A stretch of DNA of 64,000 nucleotides. It comes from Lachancea thermotolerans CBS 6340. Taxonomy: Eukaryota; Ascomycota; Saccharomycetes; Saccharomycetales; Saccharomycetaceae. Shown here piece after piece: positions 1-10,308 of this stretch. Location: assembly GCF_000142805.1 (NCBI RefSeq), contig NC_013080.1:1240001-1304000 (forward strand). The letters are read 5' to 3'. The position numbers were made by a program, and so were the translations under genes. Position 1 is the first letter of the stretch. The number at the start of each line of letters is the position of its first letter. The notes beneath the pieces are model-generated. The model did no database searches and had not been told where the DNA came from. It worked only from the letters and a program-made list of their open reading frames with translations.

Positions 1-1909
1 TGGCACCAATCATGTGCTGTGGAGTGAAGTAGCCACCACCTGCCAACTCAATGGTGTAGCCAGCATTGATAGTAGATGCAACGAAATCTGGAGACACGGT
101 GCAAGGGGTCATACCAGGAACCAGCAATGGCGCACGGCCCAAGAGTTTAGAGAACTTGGTGTCAACGTAAACCTTGCCAGCCTTGGTCTTCACCAACTTA
201 GGGTGGTATTCTTTCAGCCAGTTGGGCGAGTACTTCAAACCCTCGGAGGAGATATCGAAAATCTCCTGCTTAAAGCCGAACTCGTCATCCAAGTTCTGCT
301 CCAAAGCGCCAGCGACAATGACACGGACACCAGTACCATCCTTGTTACGATGAGTCAACACACCAAGACCTGAAGATCCACCTGGGCCGAAGTCCAAGAT
401 GTGGGTGGCGTGGAAACGGGTTGTGAGTTCCCAGTTGACGGGCAATTTCGTGATACAGAGAGTAATTCTTTCCGCAATGGAGCCGCTGTAGGACCTTAGG
501 TCCTTGCCGTCGAAGGTATCGTAGACGGGAATCTTCAAGTCGGACGCCTTGAACTCTAGACCAGCATCTTTCAGGTCCTGCTTAATGAACTCGTTAGCGG
601 GTTCCAAAAGATGGGAGTGGAAAGGAGAAGCGATAGGCAAAAATCTGTTGAAAAATTTGAGCTTTCTCTCACTGTGTGGGATTCTGGCTTGATCCAAACC
701 AGCTGGAGCCTTGGCCTTTCTGAGTGTCAAATTCAAACCGTACAACGATTGTGGTGGACCAGTGACCACCAAGTTTCTGGCGCCGTTAACCAAAGAAATC
801 ACAATGTGCTTCTCGGTTGGAAGATGAGCGTTAGTCTGGTCGACGTATTTCTGAACCTGGTCTTTGGTCAAGTTAGAGATCGACAACATAGGAGATGGGG
901 TACCCTCACCATTCTCGGCTGAGTCCTCTAGCATGGAAGGAGGTAGGGAGGTATTAGGATAGGCTTGGTAACAACGCACGCCGATGAAGAACAATAGAGT
1001 GATAGTCTTGTTCAACGATTCCTCGAAAGACTCCCAAGAGTCAGCTTCGGCGATGGCCACAGCAGTGGCCAAACCCTGAGAGTGACCGGTGGCACCGACC
1101 AAGTGTTCTCTCAACTGGCCAGGAGTCAATCCTAGCACGCGAGCGGTGACAGCGTAATGTACCAGCTGAATCACGCCGATCAAAGGACATGAGATAGGAA
1201 TGGACAGCAGGTAGGTGTTGTCGGGGGTCTTTTCTGGGTGCTGCAGCCATTGCAAGACATCGAAACCCTGGGTGTACACCTTCTCGGTGTCGTCGGTGGA
1301 TCTGACGAGCTCTGCCAACTTGGACGCGGCAGTCTCGACGACGTCAGAGATGATACTGTGGTAGGTCTGGTAGAGTTCGCGCAGCTCTTCAAAGTAGTCG
1401 TCGGTGTTACCTTGGCCGCCGAAAATGGCTACCAGCTGGGAGTCCTTCTTGGCCGCACTCTTGATAAGAGCAGAGTCGGATCTAGTGAAGGGCTTTTGAG
1501 CGGCCACGCGAGCGTTAAAGTAGTTCTTGATTAGCTCCTTGACCTTGTCTAGAGTGGTTGGGTACACGTCCTCGTCAGCCAGCAGCTTCGCTGCCAGCGT
1601 GTGGACGTCGTTGCCCTGCAAATAGCTGGTCTCGAACTCAGCCAGACTGATCTTCAGGACGTCGTCGAACTGGCCTTGCGTAGATGGGTCGACCAACGAC
1701 GCCACGTAGCCCAAGAACTTGGCGAGCAGCTCCGCAGGAGACGAAGGCTCGTTGTCTGCAACGAAGCCCTCGCTGGCCGCGGGAAGCTGCTTGGAAAACT
1801 GGTCTTGCAGCTGCGATCCTTGGAAGTAGATGGCTGTGGGGACTGGGAGTACGTGCTCGATAGAGCCGTGAGACAAAGTCAGGGCTCTAGTGCTGTTGGA
1901 AGAGCTCAT
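1..1909 (-). CDS. FAS1: Fatty acid synthase subunit beta, N-terminal part (cut by window edge)
   Basis: Beta subunit of the cytosolic type I fatty acid synthase (alpha6beta6). The visible part is about 636 residues of a protein of roughly 2,050 in S. cerevisiae, and it continues beyond the left edge. The reading frame is open from the ATG (CAT at 1907-1909) and begins MSSSNSTRALTLSHGS. The acetyltransferase domain is complete, with the GHSQG nucleophile elbow (catalytic Ser about residue 277). The start of the enoyl-reductase domain is present, with LVPGMTPCTVSPDF and the glycine-rich ELAGGGYF near the edge. Short plus-strand reading frames inside it are shadows. Known regulators of yeast FAS1 are Ino2/Ino4 and the general factors Rap1, Abf1 and Reb1. 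An Abf1-type match lies about 630 bp upstream. Confidence 0.97.
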   Translation of the reverse strand, partial: MSSSNSTRALTLSHGSIEHVLPVPTAIYFQGSQLQDQFSKQLPAASEGFVADNEPSSPAELLAKFLGYVASLVDPSTQGQFDDVLKISLAEFETSYLQGNDVHTLAAKLLADEDVYPTTLDKVKELIKNYFNARVAAQKPFTRSDSALIKSAAKKDSQLVAIFGGQGNTDDYFEELRELYQTYHSIISDVVETAASKLAELVRSTDDTEKVYTQGFDVLQWLQHPEKTPDNTYLLSIPISCPLIGVIQLVHYAVTARVLGLTPGQLREHLVGATGHSQGLATAVAIAEADSWESFEESLNKTITLLFFIGVRCYQAYPNTSLPPSMLEDSAENGEGTPSPMLSISNLTKDQVQKYVDQTNAHLPTEKHIVISLVNGARNLVVTGPPQSLYGLNLTLRKAKAPAGLDQARIPHSERKLKFFNRFLPIASPFHSHLLEPANEFIKQDLKDAGLEFKASDLKIPVYDTFDGKDLRSYSGSIAERITLCITKLPVNWELTTRFHATHILDFGPGGSSGLGVLTHRNKDGTGVRVIVAGALEQNLDDEFGFKQEIFDISSEGLKYSPNWLKEYHPKLVKTKAGKVYVDTKFSKLLGRAPLLVPGMTPCTVSPDFVASTINAGYTIELAGGGYFTPQHMIGA

Positions 1910-2476
1910 TGTACAGTTGTGGAAGGTGGTGTGTGGGAAAATAAGTATAAGCCAGACTCGCTAGACTAGAAATTGGGAAACGAAGCGGGAATAGTGCGAG
2001 CGGATGACTGTACTAATAATAATAAGAATAAAGTCCAATTGAGCTGGGAGCTGAGCGTTAGTACAACGAAGGTCTGGGAACGAGAGAGTGAAAGGGCGAT
2101 TGAGCGAGAAGAGTGGCAAGAAATCTTCCAGTCTTAACGCGGGAGGCATGCAAAAAAAAAAAAATGCACTGAACGAAATCGGTTGGGAAGAACCCCCTTG
2201 GCGACGGCGGATCGAGCAGCGCGTGAAATTCACAAATTTCTGACCTCGCAAGTATTTTGTTGGGCCCTACGCCAAAACGGGATTGCAGGCCTCGCGGAGA
2301 GGTGAAAAAATTAAGGCCACAAAAAAAAGAGCCGGCAAACGAACACAAGAGACAGCCCACGAACAACGGAGGTTGGAACAAGGCTGAACGTCCGCCACGC
2401 GGGACGTCAACCCAGCTCAAGACTTGGTGAGGTTCCGCCGCTCGCTATGCTGTTTCGACGGCTCTTTCCTTAGAGT

Positions 2477-2499
2477 GCCCGTGGCGCCTCGCCACGGGC
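2477..2499. repeat. Perfect GC-rich inverted repeat
   Basis: Arms of 10 bp (GCCCGTGGCG at 2477-2486 and its reverse complement at 2490-2499) flank a 3-nt spacer. It lies about 570 bp upstream of the FAS1 start and 36 bp from an Abf1-type site. Function unknown. Confidence 0.8.
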
Positions 2500-2534
2500 G
2501 CTAGTAACCTCAAAAAACCGTAACGCCGTTGTGG

Positions 2535-2547
2535 ATCACTATCCACG
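2535..2547 (+). promoter_or_regulatory. Candidate Abf1 binding site
   Basis: ATCACTATCCACG fits the Abf1 consensus RTCAYBNNNNACG at all fixed positions. It overlaps a short inverted repeat (GTGGAT/ATCCAC at 2531-2546). Abf1 is one of the general factors reported at S. cerevisiae FAS1. Binding here is inferred from the motif only. Confidence 0.5.
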
Positions 2548-3060
2548 ACTAGGAATACGAAAAAATAAACCCAGAGCGGAAGGATGCCTCCGCAGCCCAG
2601 AAACCTGCGTGGGGCAGTGCTTCAGCCTGTCGCCCTGCACGTCTTGCCAGGAATTTTGTTGGATTTTTCGCTCCAGGAAAAGGGCGGTTCCTCCTTCCGT
2701 GGGCGGCTAACGTGCCTCATCTACCTCGGCGTACGACCATGCTGCGGAACAGCAATACCGAAATTTCCGTCCGGATGCTTGCTTTCTCACTCAAGCCCAC
2801 TTGGCTCTCGTTTTGTAGTAGTAGTGACTCTAAATCATAAACCATGAACATACCTTAGGAAACAATATCCTGTGCGACTTTTGGTGCTGTATAAAGAATC
2901 TATCACAAAGTAGAGTTAAAACTTGTATTGCCGAGCAGTTCCCTGGGAAATTGGAATTGTCGCCTTGGTAGTGTAACTCTTACTTGATGATCCTGACTAC
3001 AAACCAAATAGAAAAATATAAGCGGAAACAAATGAATGTTAACGGGCGATGGATGCTAGG

Positions 3061-3080
3061 ATATATATATATATATATAT
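3061..3080. repeat. (AT)10 dinucleotide microsatellite
   Basis: Ten uninterrupted AT units in the gap downstream of LOT5. Likely to vary in length between strains. Confidence 0.95.
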
Positions 3081-3548
3081 GTTGTGTGCGTATGTGAGGC
3101 GTGTATGTAGCCGCGAAAAGGGTCGTCCCGGACTAGAGCCGAGTGAATGCGTTGGAAACCTCCTCGGCGTCCGTCTGGATGCACTGTACAGAAAGTTGTG
3201 GAGTAGTGTATAGAGGTTGAGCCAGAACGGCGGCGCGTTGTTGGCGTTGTTGGAAATGTTGAATTTAGCACATGTCCGTGAGTGGTGATGTTCCAGCAGC
3301 CGACGACACGCTCTGTGTGGGCGGATAAGATGCGTTGGTGCGTTGGGTAGGTCTTATGTAATCAGACCACGTGGACAGAGTCTTGGCGAGCAGCGCGCCA
3401 AATGTCGAGGCAGCAGCTGGGTCCGAGAATTCAGGGCCTGGGGGCCGTTGGGCGCCAGCGGAATGTTGGATGCTCGGGGCGCGCGAACACCCGTGCAGGC
3501 ATATCGCGGGACCGCATCGGCTTGGCTGGCCGTCCGGCCCAGGAACAC

Positions 3549-4463
3549 TCAACCTCTGTACTTGTTGGGGAACTCGGGCCCGTCGTGTTCCCACAGTTTC
3601 TTGCGCCCCGCGAGCTGCTCATTTCCGCAGAACTCTAGGGACATGCCAGCATCCGTTCCGTCGACCAGGAACCGGCTCATCGACCTGTCGTCCTCGCCAA
3701 GGTCGTCGGCTGCGCCATTGTTGAAGTATACGGGCGGCTCCTGCAGGAACTCGCCCACGCCGGTAAACCCGGGCAGCGCGCTGCTCGCGGTTTGGTCTGT
3801 CTCTGTCTCGTCGTCGCTCTCCTCCACGCAGAAAAAGTCCATACAGGTCGCGATGGCTTTGCTGCAGTTCACCACCAAAGTGTCTCCTCTATTGAGGCCG
3901 AATTCCTTGAACGTAAACAGGTTCTCCATTTGGTCGTTGTAGTGCCTGTCAAAATCCGCGTATTTCGGCCTTAGGATGAGTTCCACCGTCGACATCGTGA
4001 ATTCGCCCAGCGGGTCGGCAGCGCGTGTTGGGGCACCCGCGGGAAACAGCTGATTCAAGGTCGCATCGCGCTGTACTGTGAGGACGATTTCCAACGAGTG
4101 CCCTTCCGCGCTGGCCGTCGGGCTTTCGATCGGATGCACGCCGTGGTACACAACTTTTTGGTAGGGAATGCGTAGCCCTCTGTCAAGCGTGTTGATCCAT
4201 ATTACCATGCATGTATTCAGGATAAAAAAGTCGACCACTTCTGCCTGGACCATGTCTGCTGGTTCGTCGCCGCTCGGTATCAAGCTAAGAAGGAACTCCC
4301 GTCCTCCGCCGTACAACACAGGTAGCTCATTCTGTTGGTACAGAGAGAAGCCCTTCAGTCGCGGCTGTGTTTGCTGGTACGATGAGTATGGAGTAACGTT
4401 CTCCACTGTAGGTTTTGTGCTTTCCAGTTGACATATCAACTCTGCCTCAGCGGTTCCCGCCAT
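3549..4463 (-). CDS. LOT5: Lot5-like pICln-family protein
   Basis: A 304-residue protein, close to the 306 residues of S. cerevisiae Lot5, with the same neighbours (FAS1 and SPE1). The family is related to pICln, a PH-like protein of the methylosome; Lot5 itself has no settled function. The N-terminal half carries the PH-like fold. An acidic stretch (EESDDETETDQ) follows at about residues 215-225, and a further acidic part lies near the C-terminus. The start is the only upstream ATG (CAT at 4461-4463), beginning MAGTAEAELICQ. The 165-bp gap upstream leads to the SPE1 stop, so the two genes are co-oriented. Identity is supported by length and synteny; molecular role is not shown by the sequence. 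Confidence 0.88.
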   Translation of the reverse strand: MAGTAEAELICQLESTKPTVENVTPYSSYQQTQPRLKGFSLYQQNELPVLYGGGREFLLSLIPSGDEPADMVQAEVVDFFILNTCMVIWINTLDRGLRIPYQKVVYHGVHPIESPTASAEGHSLEIVLTVQRDATLNQLFPAGAPTRAADPLGEFTMSTVELILRPKYADFDRHYNDQMENLFTFKEFGLNRGDTLVVNCSKAIATCMDFFCVEESDDETETDQTASSALPGFTGVGEFLQEPPVYFNNGAADDLGEDDRSMSRFLVDGTDAGMSLEFCGNEQLAGRKKLWEHDGPEFPNKYRG

Positions 4464-4628
4464 GGCGATTACTATAGCGAAGTTTGAGAAATATGCATCG
4501 CTGAAAGACGCTTAATTTTTTACTTGTGCGAACAACAAAGACAGAACAGAGTAGAAACAGCCGAAGCAGCTACACCGGGATACGTAAAATAGAAGCGACC
4601 TACAAAGCTTTGTTACTATCTCAAAAGT

Positions 4629-5969
4629 CTACTGGCTGGTTGAGTCAATGTAGATCACATCGGCCACTTGCTCGAACCCATTGAATTGAGTCGCGGCAGA
4701 CGAGGTGTAAGCGCCCAACACAGGGAAGTACAGCCAGTCCCCTACAACAAGGTCGTGCTTTAGGTAGTACTCGCTGGTGATGCAGTCGAGACCGTCACAT
4801 GTGGGCCCCCAGATGGACACTTTGTGCTGGCATTGGGCATTGGCCGTGGAAGAGGACGATTCGAAGTCCCAGTACTGGAACTGCTGGTTATGGTAGAGAA
4901 CTCTAGGCGTAGGCTTCTGGTGGTCGAAAAGGATGCAGTTCATGTTGCCGTAAACGCCATCATTGATGTAGAGCATGGACTCCTTTTCATCGTGGGCTCT
5001 CTTCGCGATGACATGGCAAGCAAGTGTGAAGGGGGACGCAGCGAAGAAACGGCCTGGTTCGGCAATAATGTCGGTACCGCTTCCAAGAGGGAAGAACTCC
5101 TCAAGAGCCGCGTTCAAAACAGCGCTCGATTCCGCAAATGAGTCGAGTTGGAAGCCGCCTCCGATATCCAAGATGTGAACGTTTTGCAGGCCGTAACGCT
5201 CACGAGCAAGATCGAAAACTTGGCGCGCGTCGCGGACCGCTTTGTAGAATGACCCAAAGTCTGACGCGCCCGAGCCGATGTGGAAAGAAACACCAACAAG
5301 GTTGAGGCCGAGTTCCTTAACCTTGGCTAGCAGTGAGCCTACGCCCTCCATTTCGCAGCCATACTTCGTGGAAAGTCTGCACTGAGCCGTAGAGTCGTCA
5401 GTAGCAATTCTGAGCAGAAGCTCAGACTCTGGATGATACTTTTTAATTTTGGCAAGCTCTTCCACGTTGTCGAAGGTTGATTTGCGCACATCGCTGTTTT
5501 TGGCGTATCTGATGAAGGATGAAGCCTTGCATGGGTTGGCATAGATAATTCTGGAGGGCTCGACGCCAAGGTTCAAAACCATTTCAATCTCAGACTTTGA
5601 GGCGCAGTCAAAGTTGGCACCTAGCTTAACAAGCGTTTCCAAAACTTGTCTGTCTGGGTTGGATTTCACAGCGTAGAATGGATGCACCCGGGGCAGCATC
5701 GCGTGCCAATGCTCGTACAACCGTTTGACTTCTCCCAAGTCGCAGACGAAGAACGAGTTCTCGTCTCCCGCCTCACAAACCTCCTGGTTAATGCCCTCCA
5801 CACGAGTGCGCAAGGCCTCGTATATGCTCTCGTGGGCTAATTTGATCGACTTCCCTTTAGAATCAGCTACGATGCAGGGCTTCGTAGTTGCACCTTGATT
5901 CGACAATATATCAGTTTCATAGCTCTTTTCAGCGCTAATCAAGGTTCTGACATCTTGTAGAGTGGACAT
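4629..5969 (-). CDS. SPE1: Ornithine decarboxylase
   Basis: Converts ornithine to putrescine, the first step of polyamine synthesis, as a PLP-dependent homodimer in the cytosol. It has 446 residues (S. cerevisiae 466). The PLP lysine is K102 in PFYAVKSNPD. The glycine-rich phosphate-binding loop is LDIGGGFQ (about 267-274), the PLP-contacting EPGR is at about 304-307, and the active-site Cys of WGPTCDGLDC is C391. The N-terminal segment of about 75 residues is the part that mediates antizyme-dependent turnover in S. cerevisiae; whether that holds here is not visible. The ATG at 5967-5969 begins MSTLQDVRTLIS. The upstream gap to ASH1 has A/T tracts typical of a yeast promoter. Confidence 0.97.
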   Translation of the reverse strand: MSTLQDVRTLISAEKSYETDILSNQGATTKPCIVADSKGKSIKLAHESIYEALRTRVEGINQEVCEAGDENSFFVCDLGEVKRLYEHWHAMLPRVHPFYAVKSNPDRQVLETLVKLGANFDCASKSEIEMVLNLGVEPSRIIYANPCKASSFIRYAKNSDVRKSTFDNVEELAKIKKYHPESELLLRIATDDSTAQCRLSTKYGCEMEGVGSLLAKVKELGLNLVGVSFHIGSGASDFGSFYKAVRDARQVFDLARERYGLQNVHILDIGGGFQLDSFAESSAVLNAALEEFFPLGSGTDIIAEPGRFFAASPFTLACHVIAKRAHDEKESMLYINDGVYGNMNCILFDHQKPTPRVLYHNQQFQYWDFESSSSTANAQCQHKVSIWGPTCDGLDCITSEYYLKHDLVVGDWLYFPVLGAYTSSAATQFNGFEQVADVIYIDSTSQ

Positions 5970-6563
5970 CGGGTCTCAAACGCTATGGCTAGACGTTGGA
6001 TAACAGTTCTTCCAATCTGATGGGCGTTTTTGTAACGATTGTTTTAATCGCAAATTGATTTCGATTTTTTAATTGAAAAAAAAAAAAACCGCCCCAATGA
6101 CAGGCGTTTGGATAACGGCTAATATAATTGAGAGGAAAAAAAAAACAGTTGAGAGCCCTTAAGGTTTCAGTTTCTCTAAGGGCCTAGTTCAAAATAATAT
6201 ATGGTTACTAAGAACGCGGTACTTTCTGTATTTACTACCCTATTGGCTAGCATTATGGTGCAGGCTTCGTGATTTTTTTGCTGGAATTTAAGTTTCTATC
6301 TCTTTCGCTCTCATTTGATCGGAGCTTAAAATACACAACACAATAAGGATGTCAGACAACCAGTCAACAGTGACTGAGCATTACTTCCGGATGATCCTGA
6401 ATTAATAATTTGGTTCATTACACGAACTGATTACTGTTAAATATGTAAATTCTAAGGTACGCGCCTTTGGCGCTATGCAAAATGACTCCTGTGGTTCTGT
6501 CTCGAGGGATTGCTGCTTGGAGGTGGGTGATGAACTTCGTGACCTGCGCTTGGCTTCCACCTT
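5970..6563. other. SPE1 promoter and ASH1 3' region, no gene seen
   Basis: AT-rich gap with A-runs at about 6079-6090 and 6137-6145. It also has a 7-bp inverted repeat, GCCCTTA (6155-6161) and TAAGGGC (6177-6183). If ASH1 mRNA carries a 3' localisation element as in S. cerevisiae, it would lie near 6500-6600. Confidence 0.6.
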
Positions 6564-8150
6564 TCATGAGGGTTTCTCCCTAATCTCGACCATGCTATTG
6601 CAAAATAGACATCCCAAGCCCTCCGTAAGCGTACCGTCGCTATTGGTCCTTGTGATTTTTCCATTTGCTTTCATTATAGCAAGTTCACCTTTCGATGGGA
6701 TTTTGCGGCAGGTCTCATTGAGGCATCTTGTCTGCGTCTTTTTGTATCGTAGACCGCAAGAGTTGCACAATTGATCCTGTTTCTTGTTAGTCCAAGAGGG
6801 CCTCCAACATGGGGAGTCGCTGGACAGACAAGATATACAAGTCCGGTTCGAGGTGCGTTTGGGAGAGGTTGTTTTTTTGGTCTGACATGCTTCAGACCGT
6901 GGGCTGCCGCCACTCCTGCCTGAACTTGCCACCGTATGGGAACTCATGGGCGGAGTTCTTGGCTCGTTTAGTACAAATACGTGGGTTCGTGGAGGCGAGA
7001 CAGCGCGAACAGGTGAGACAGACCGCTGCGGTGTCCTGGTAATAGAGTTTCTGCTTGTGGGGGGAGTGGCTCCCATAGCAGGACCCTTGGGAAGAGCGGT
7101 TCCACTGAGTGGGGTTCTGAGAGGCGACAAAGTGCTGATTTTCATCACCAGCTGTTGGGGAGAGGAAGGAGAGCTCGTCTTGCGCTTGCGTGCAGGCTTT
7201 TCAACCTTTCCCTTTGAGTCTATAGACAGAACATCCCTGTTGTTCAGCAACTTTTTCATTTCTCGGGCTTTGAAACTGTTAGTCTTCCTATGCGAGCCCG
7301 CTCGTTTTTGCCTTATGGTCTGCACGAGTTTCTCGCTCAAGGTGGGCGTAAATGTGAGTGGACCGCTGCGTCCAGCCGCTGTTGCGTTGCGGGGACTCAT
7401 TGGTGGCGTAACCACACCATCTGTGGACGCCGAGTCGGAGAGGTCGTGAAACTGGTCAACAGGATTCAAAATCGAGGGAATCTTCTGGGTTATGGTAGCA
7501 ACGTTGGCCAAAATGTTCAGCCCCGGCGCAGAGTCGGAATAAACGCAGCGCTGCACTTCTTTTGCGATTTGCTGATAGTCTTGATAATTCTCGCTCTTGC
7601 ACCAGTTCATCAAACTTTCCCTCCATATCGGCGTGTTTTCAGAGGTATCAGGGAAACGGTAGGCGTGCTCTTGAACCTTAGGGTGGGGAAGAAGGCGAAG
7701 GTGTCTAAGTGAGGGCAGGGGCCCTTTTTGCGAGGGCTTGATAAACGAATCGCGATGAGCTACACGGCTCAGCGTTGGCGTTGAAGGAATGTACTCGGGG
7801 TTCGACAAGCTTTCGCGCAACGTGGTGGGGGCACCGCTCTGAGCAAGGTTGAGGACGGAAGGGACAGGAGGGAGCGAAATCGGGTTGATGGTGCCCTTAT
7901 TAAGAAGGGGAGACGTGTGGGGAGTTAATGAACCCACGCCGGTGGGAGACGCAGGCGCTGTGCGCGCGCGCTTGTTATGGCGGTCAAGCGCGACCGGTTG
8001 AAACAGGTAGGCGCTCTCGTGGTTGTAAACATGAGAAGAGTCGAAGCCCAGCGAGGGAAGCAGGAGGTCGTCGAAAGATCTCTTTCTGCGGGTGTTGGTT
8101 TCTGGACCAGCAGAAACGGTGGGGACCATGGGTGCAGAGAATGTGGACAT
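6564..8150 (-). CDS. ASH1: Ash1-like GATA zinc-finger transcription repressor
   Basis: Daughter-cell repressor of HO and regulator of filamentation in S. cerevisiae (588 residues there, 528 here). A single GATA-type zinc finger lies near the C-terminus: C438-x2-C441, then C462-x2-C465 (CISC...CNSCGLRY). Additional Cys pairs follow at about 476/481 and 514/517. The N-terminal three quarters are low complexity, Ser/Pro/Thr/Arg-rich. The frame stays open upstream to 8468 but without an ATG; the first ATG is at 8148-8150 ([10 protein letters not shown]), chosen as start. It sits between SPE1 and MTR2 exactly as YKL185W does. Swi5/Ace2-like KGCTGR motifs occur upstream (for example 8520-8525 and 8673-8678) but are too frequent by chance to prove control. 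Confidence 0.9.
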   Translation of the reverse strand: MSTFSAPMVPTVSAGPETNTRRKRSFDDLLLPSLGFDSSHVYNHESAYLFQPVALDRHNKRARTAPASPTGVGSLTPHTSPLLNKGTINPISLPPVPSVLNLAQSGAPTTLRESLSNPEYIPSTPTLSRVAHRDSFIKPSQKGPLPSLRHLRLLPHPKVQEHAYRFPDTSENTPIWRESLMNWCKSENYQDYQQIAKEVQRCVYSDSAPGLNILANVATITQKIPSILNPVDQFHDLSDSASTDGVVTPPMSPRNATAAGRSGPLTFTPTLSEKLVQTIRQKRAGSHRKTNSFKAREMKKLLNNRDVLSIDSKGKVEKPARKRKTSSPSSPQQLVMKISTLSPLRTPLSGTALPKGPAMGATPPTSRNSITRTPQRSVSPVRAVSPPRTHVFVLNEPRTPPMSSHTVASSGRSGGSPRSEACQTKKTTSPKRTSNRTCISCLSSDSPCWRPSWTNKKQDQLCNSCGLRYKKTQTRCLNETCRKIPSKGELAIMKANGKITRTNSDGTLTEGLGCLFCNSMVEIREKPS

Positions 8151-8704
8151 CGCGTGCGAAGGTGAAGAAAAGGGCGACGAGTGAGGTCGAAGAGTGGTCG
8201 ACGGAGCGAGAGAGGGAGAGAGTGTGAGAATGAGGGAGAGCGGGGCGCGTTTAGCGAGTGATGGTGCGCAGTAGCGATTGTGCGTGTAGAATTGGTATGC
8301 TGACGAGCGGTGAAGCGGAGTAGTATTCGGATCGCAGTTGTCCCGATACCAGAGGCACGGCCGGCGGAAACTTCTGGGGTCCTTTTTATTTATATGCAGA
8401 GAGCGCTTCTCCGAGACTACATTGCGCGAGGGAACTCCTCTGGCCGCATTCCCTAGGTGCCAGATCAAGCCACTTTGTTTGGTTCAGCCCGGCGCAGGCG
8501 CACTGCGTTTTTTTACGGCGGCTGACGAGTACGCCGCTGGCGTGCTGTGCACAGCTTTTACAGGGAGCAGGTGCGCAAATTCCCGGTGCGCCAGTGCCAG
8601 TGTCGGGTATTTTCCCATGGCTGGGCTTAATCCAATATGTGGATCAAATTTAATTCTGACATAATTCGAGAGGGCTGGTAGCGGCGAAATTGGAATATTG
8701 ACCA

Positions 8705-8717
8705 ACACCCGTACAAA
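8705..8717 (+). promoter_or_regulatory. Candidate Rap1 site
   Basis: ACACCCGTACAAA matches the Rap1 consensus ACACCCRYACAYM at 12 of 13 positions. It is about 300 bp upstream of MTR2 and 555 bp upstream of ASH1. Inferred from motif only. Confidence 0.4.
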
Positions 8718-8897
8718 ACGATTACCATTTCGAGCGCGATCTGCGGCTTACGGGGCTCTACCAGATGGCGCTGGCGCGGGGAACTCGGAGGTCGGTGTGC
8801 CCAGCTTGATACTTGCGTGCTGTCGGGCGTGGAGACGAGGATCCTGTTTACCGCGGGAGCTGGGCGGCTGGAAAATCAGAGCAGAGGATGATGCACA

Positions 8898-8904
8898 TTA
8901 CCCG
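8898..8904 (+). promoter_or_regulatory. Candidate Reb1 site for MTR2
   Basis: TTACCCG core of the general regulatory factor Reb1, 103 bp upstream of the MTR2 ATG. That is a usual distance for setting the nucleosome-free region. Confidence 0.5.
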
Positions 8905-9006
8905 GCTACGGTCACGCTGGGGGAAGGCAGCGTGAAAAATTACGGGCAGACAGCGTCTACAAGTCTTTAGCAAGCAGTTTCCGCAGCGCAGACGTGTGTG
9001 GCCAGG

Positions 9007-9522
9007 ATGAACGGGCAGTCGCAGGCGGCGGAGAACTTTGTGAAGAGGATCTTCACGTTTCTGGACGAAACAGACTCGCAGCAGCTGGCGCCGCTGGTGC
9101 AATGGTTCCAGCCGGCCGGGTGCAAGATCATCGTGAACGCCAGCGCGTTCCCACAGCCGGCCGGGTTTCTGGAGACGTGGCAGCGGTGCGTGGTGCAGAC
9201 GCAGCACGTATTGACGGGGGTGGACTTCCACGTGATCCCCGGCACGGGCAGCGCGGTGTGCAGCGTGAACGGAAAAGTGCGGTTCGACGAGAGCGGGCGC
9301 GACAAGGCGGGCCAGGACGCGGCCGTGCCTGCGCCGGCGGGCGCAGGCGTGGGGCCCACGGGGCCCGCGGGCAAGCACCGCCCGCTGTGGGGGCCGTACT
9401 TCGGGCTGTCGCTACAACTGGTGGTGGACGAGCGCGCGCTGGGCGGCGACTTCAACGGCGTGATCTCGAGCTTCAACTACACGATGGTGTACCGGCCGGA
9501 GGACTCGCTGATGGTGGTGTAG
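9007..9522 (+). CDS. MTR2: mRNA export factor Mtr2
   Basis: Small NTF2-like partner of Mex67; the heterodimer carries mRNA and pre-60S subunits through the nuclear pore. It has 171 residues (S. cerevisiae 184). Conserved stretches include VVQTQHVLTGVDFHVIPG, CSVNGKVRFDESGRDKAGQDA, WGPYFGLSLQL and the C-terminal FNGVISSFNYTMVYRPEDSL. The loop at about residues 115-125 is an Ala/Gly/Pro-rich insertion (PAPAGAGVGPTGPAG) where the S. cerevisiae protein has an Asn-rich loop. The ATG at 9007 is the first in frame. The gene is strikingly GC-rich compared with later genes in the window. Confidence 0.95.
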   Translation: MNGQSQAAENFVKRIFTFLDETDSQQLAPLVQWFQPAGCKIIVNASAFPQPAGFLETWQRCVVQTQHVLTGVDFHVIPGTGSAVCSVNGKVRFDESGRDKAGQDAAVPAPAGAGVGPTGPAGKHRPLWGPYFGLSLQLVVDERALGGDFNGVISSFNYTMVYRPEDSLMVV

Positions 9523-10308
9523 GCGGAGAAAGGCACGCGGGGCGCGAGGTGCGCGTGACGCCGGTCTGAACACGTGACTAGAAACCTAATAAGTGAACAG
9601 TCTTACTCTACATGAGTTTAAATCTGTCCACGCAACATGCGAGCTACAAGACCAGTGCAAACTAAAGTACTTGTGAACGGCTCTACGTACGGCTACGAGT
9701 TCGCCTAGAGAACTCTTTCTTCCGCTGCTTGGAGAAATGTTTTCTCTACCCAATTTTCACAAATTTCGTAGCAGATGCCTATATGTATCTTAATTCGTTG
9801 AAAGTATTCAATAATGAACCCCAAAGACCTACACGCGAACCACGAGAAGTATTAGGACAAAAGCAAGGCTAAAATCGAAAACCGAAGAGGGCGGCAAAAA
9901 GATTTCGAGGGCGTAAAGTTATACAAGAGAGTTTTTGGTCCATACATTGATGACATAACACCGGAAAACTGGCGACTAACCTTTTATAATGTTTCAGACT
10001 TAAATTCAGATCTAGAACGTAAGGTGATTATGGATCTATGACAAGACTCCTCGAAGATACCTGAGTCTCGACCGCAGCTGAAGGAAGGGGTTTGTTCCGC
10101 TATGGAAAAGAAGCTGAATCGAGACAGTGGCATATCCTGGATTTTGAAGAAAAGCCCCCTCAAGTTGATTTTCGAATTGACATTGGCAGAAGCTTTGCAG
10201 GGCACATTATGTATATTCTGCTGAGTGTATAGAAAGCGGAACGGCGGGTAGAAAAAGTAGCGCTACTGCTTCGCGGCACACCCTGATAACCGCATCGAAC
10301 CAACCCGT
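9523..10308. other. Gap between MTR2 and the alpha/beta hydrolase gene
   Basis: A 786-bp gap with no convincing gene. An open minus-strand frame of 73 codons (9984-10205) has no recognisable similarity. A CACGTGAC E-box lies at 9571-9578, just past the MTR2 stop. The two flanking genes converge here. Confidence 0.5.

Larger units (their letters stand above)
1910..3548. other. FAS1 promoter and LOT5 downstream region, no recognised gene
   Basis: A 1.6-kb gap. It should hold the FAS1 promoter and the end of the LOT5 transcript. It has A-runs near 2152-2164 and 2321, a GC-rich hairpin, an Abf1-type site and an (AT)10 run. Short open frames at 3056-3271 and 3265-3594 (minus) and from 3343 (plus) encode low-complexity Arg/Pro/Ser-rich peptides that resemble nothing I know. 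I do not call them genes. Confidence 0.6.
8151..9006. other. Divergent promoter region between ASH1 and MTR2
   Basis: An 856-bp divergent gap, GC-rich in its ASH1-proximal and MTR2-proximal parts. It contains a Rap1-like and a Reb1-like match and several KGCTGR (Swi5/Ace2-type) motifs. I found no 5'-UTR intron signals for MTR2, although S. cerevisiae MTR2 has such an intron. Confidence 0.6.

Noticed and set aside
3265-3942. Overlapping frames at the LOT5 3' end on both strands
   Set aside because: No similarity to known proteins, overlap with the conserved LOT5 frame and composition typical of GC-rich shadows.
8151-8468. N-terminal extension of ASH1 by 106 codons
   Set aside because: The only upstream initiator is a TTG; the first ATG at 8150 gives a plausible Ash1 start.
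8995-9569. 191-codon frame overlapping MTR2 on plus
   Set aside because: It lies in another frame of the conserved MTR2 coding sequence and gives a Gly/Arg/Ala-rich translation, a GC-driven shadow.
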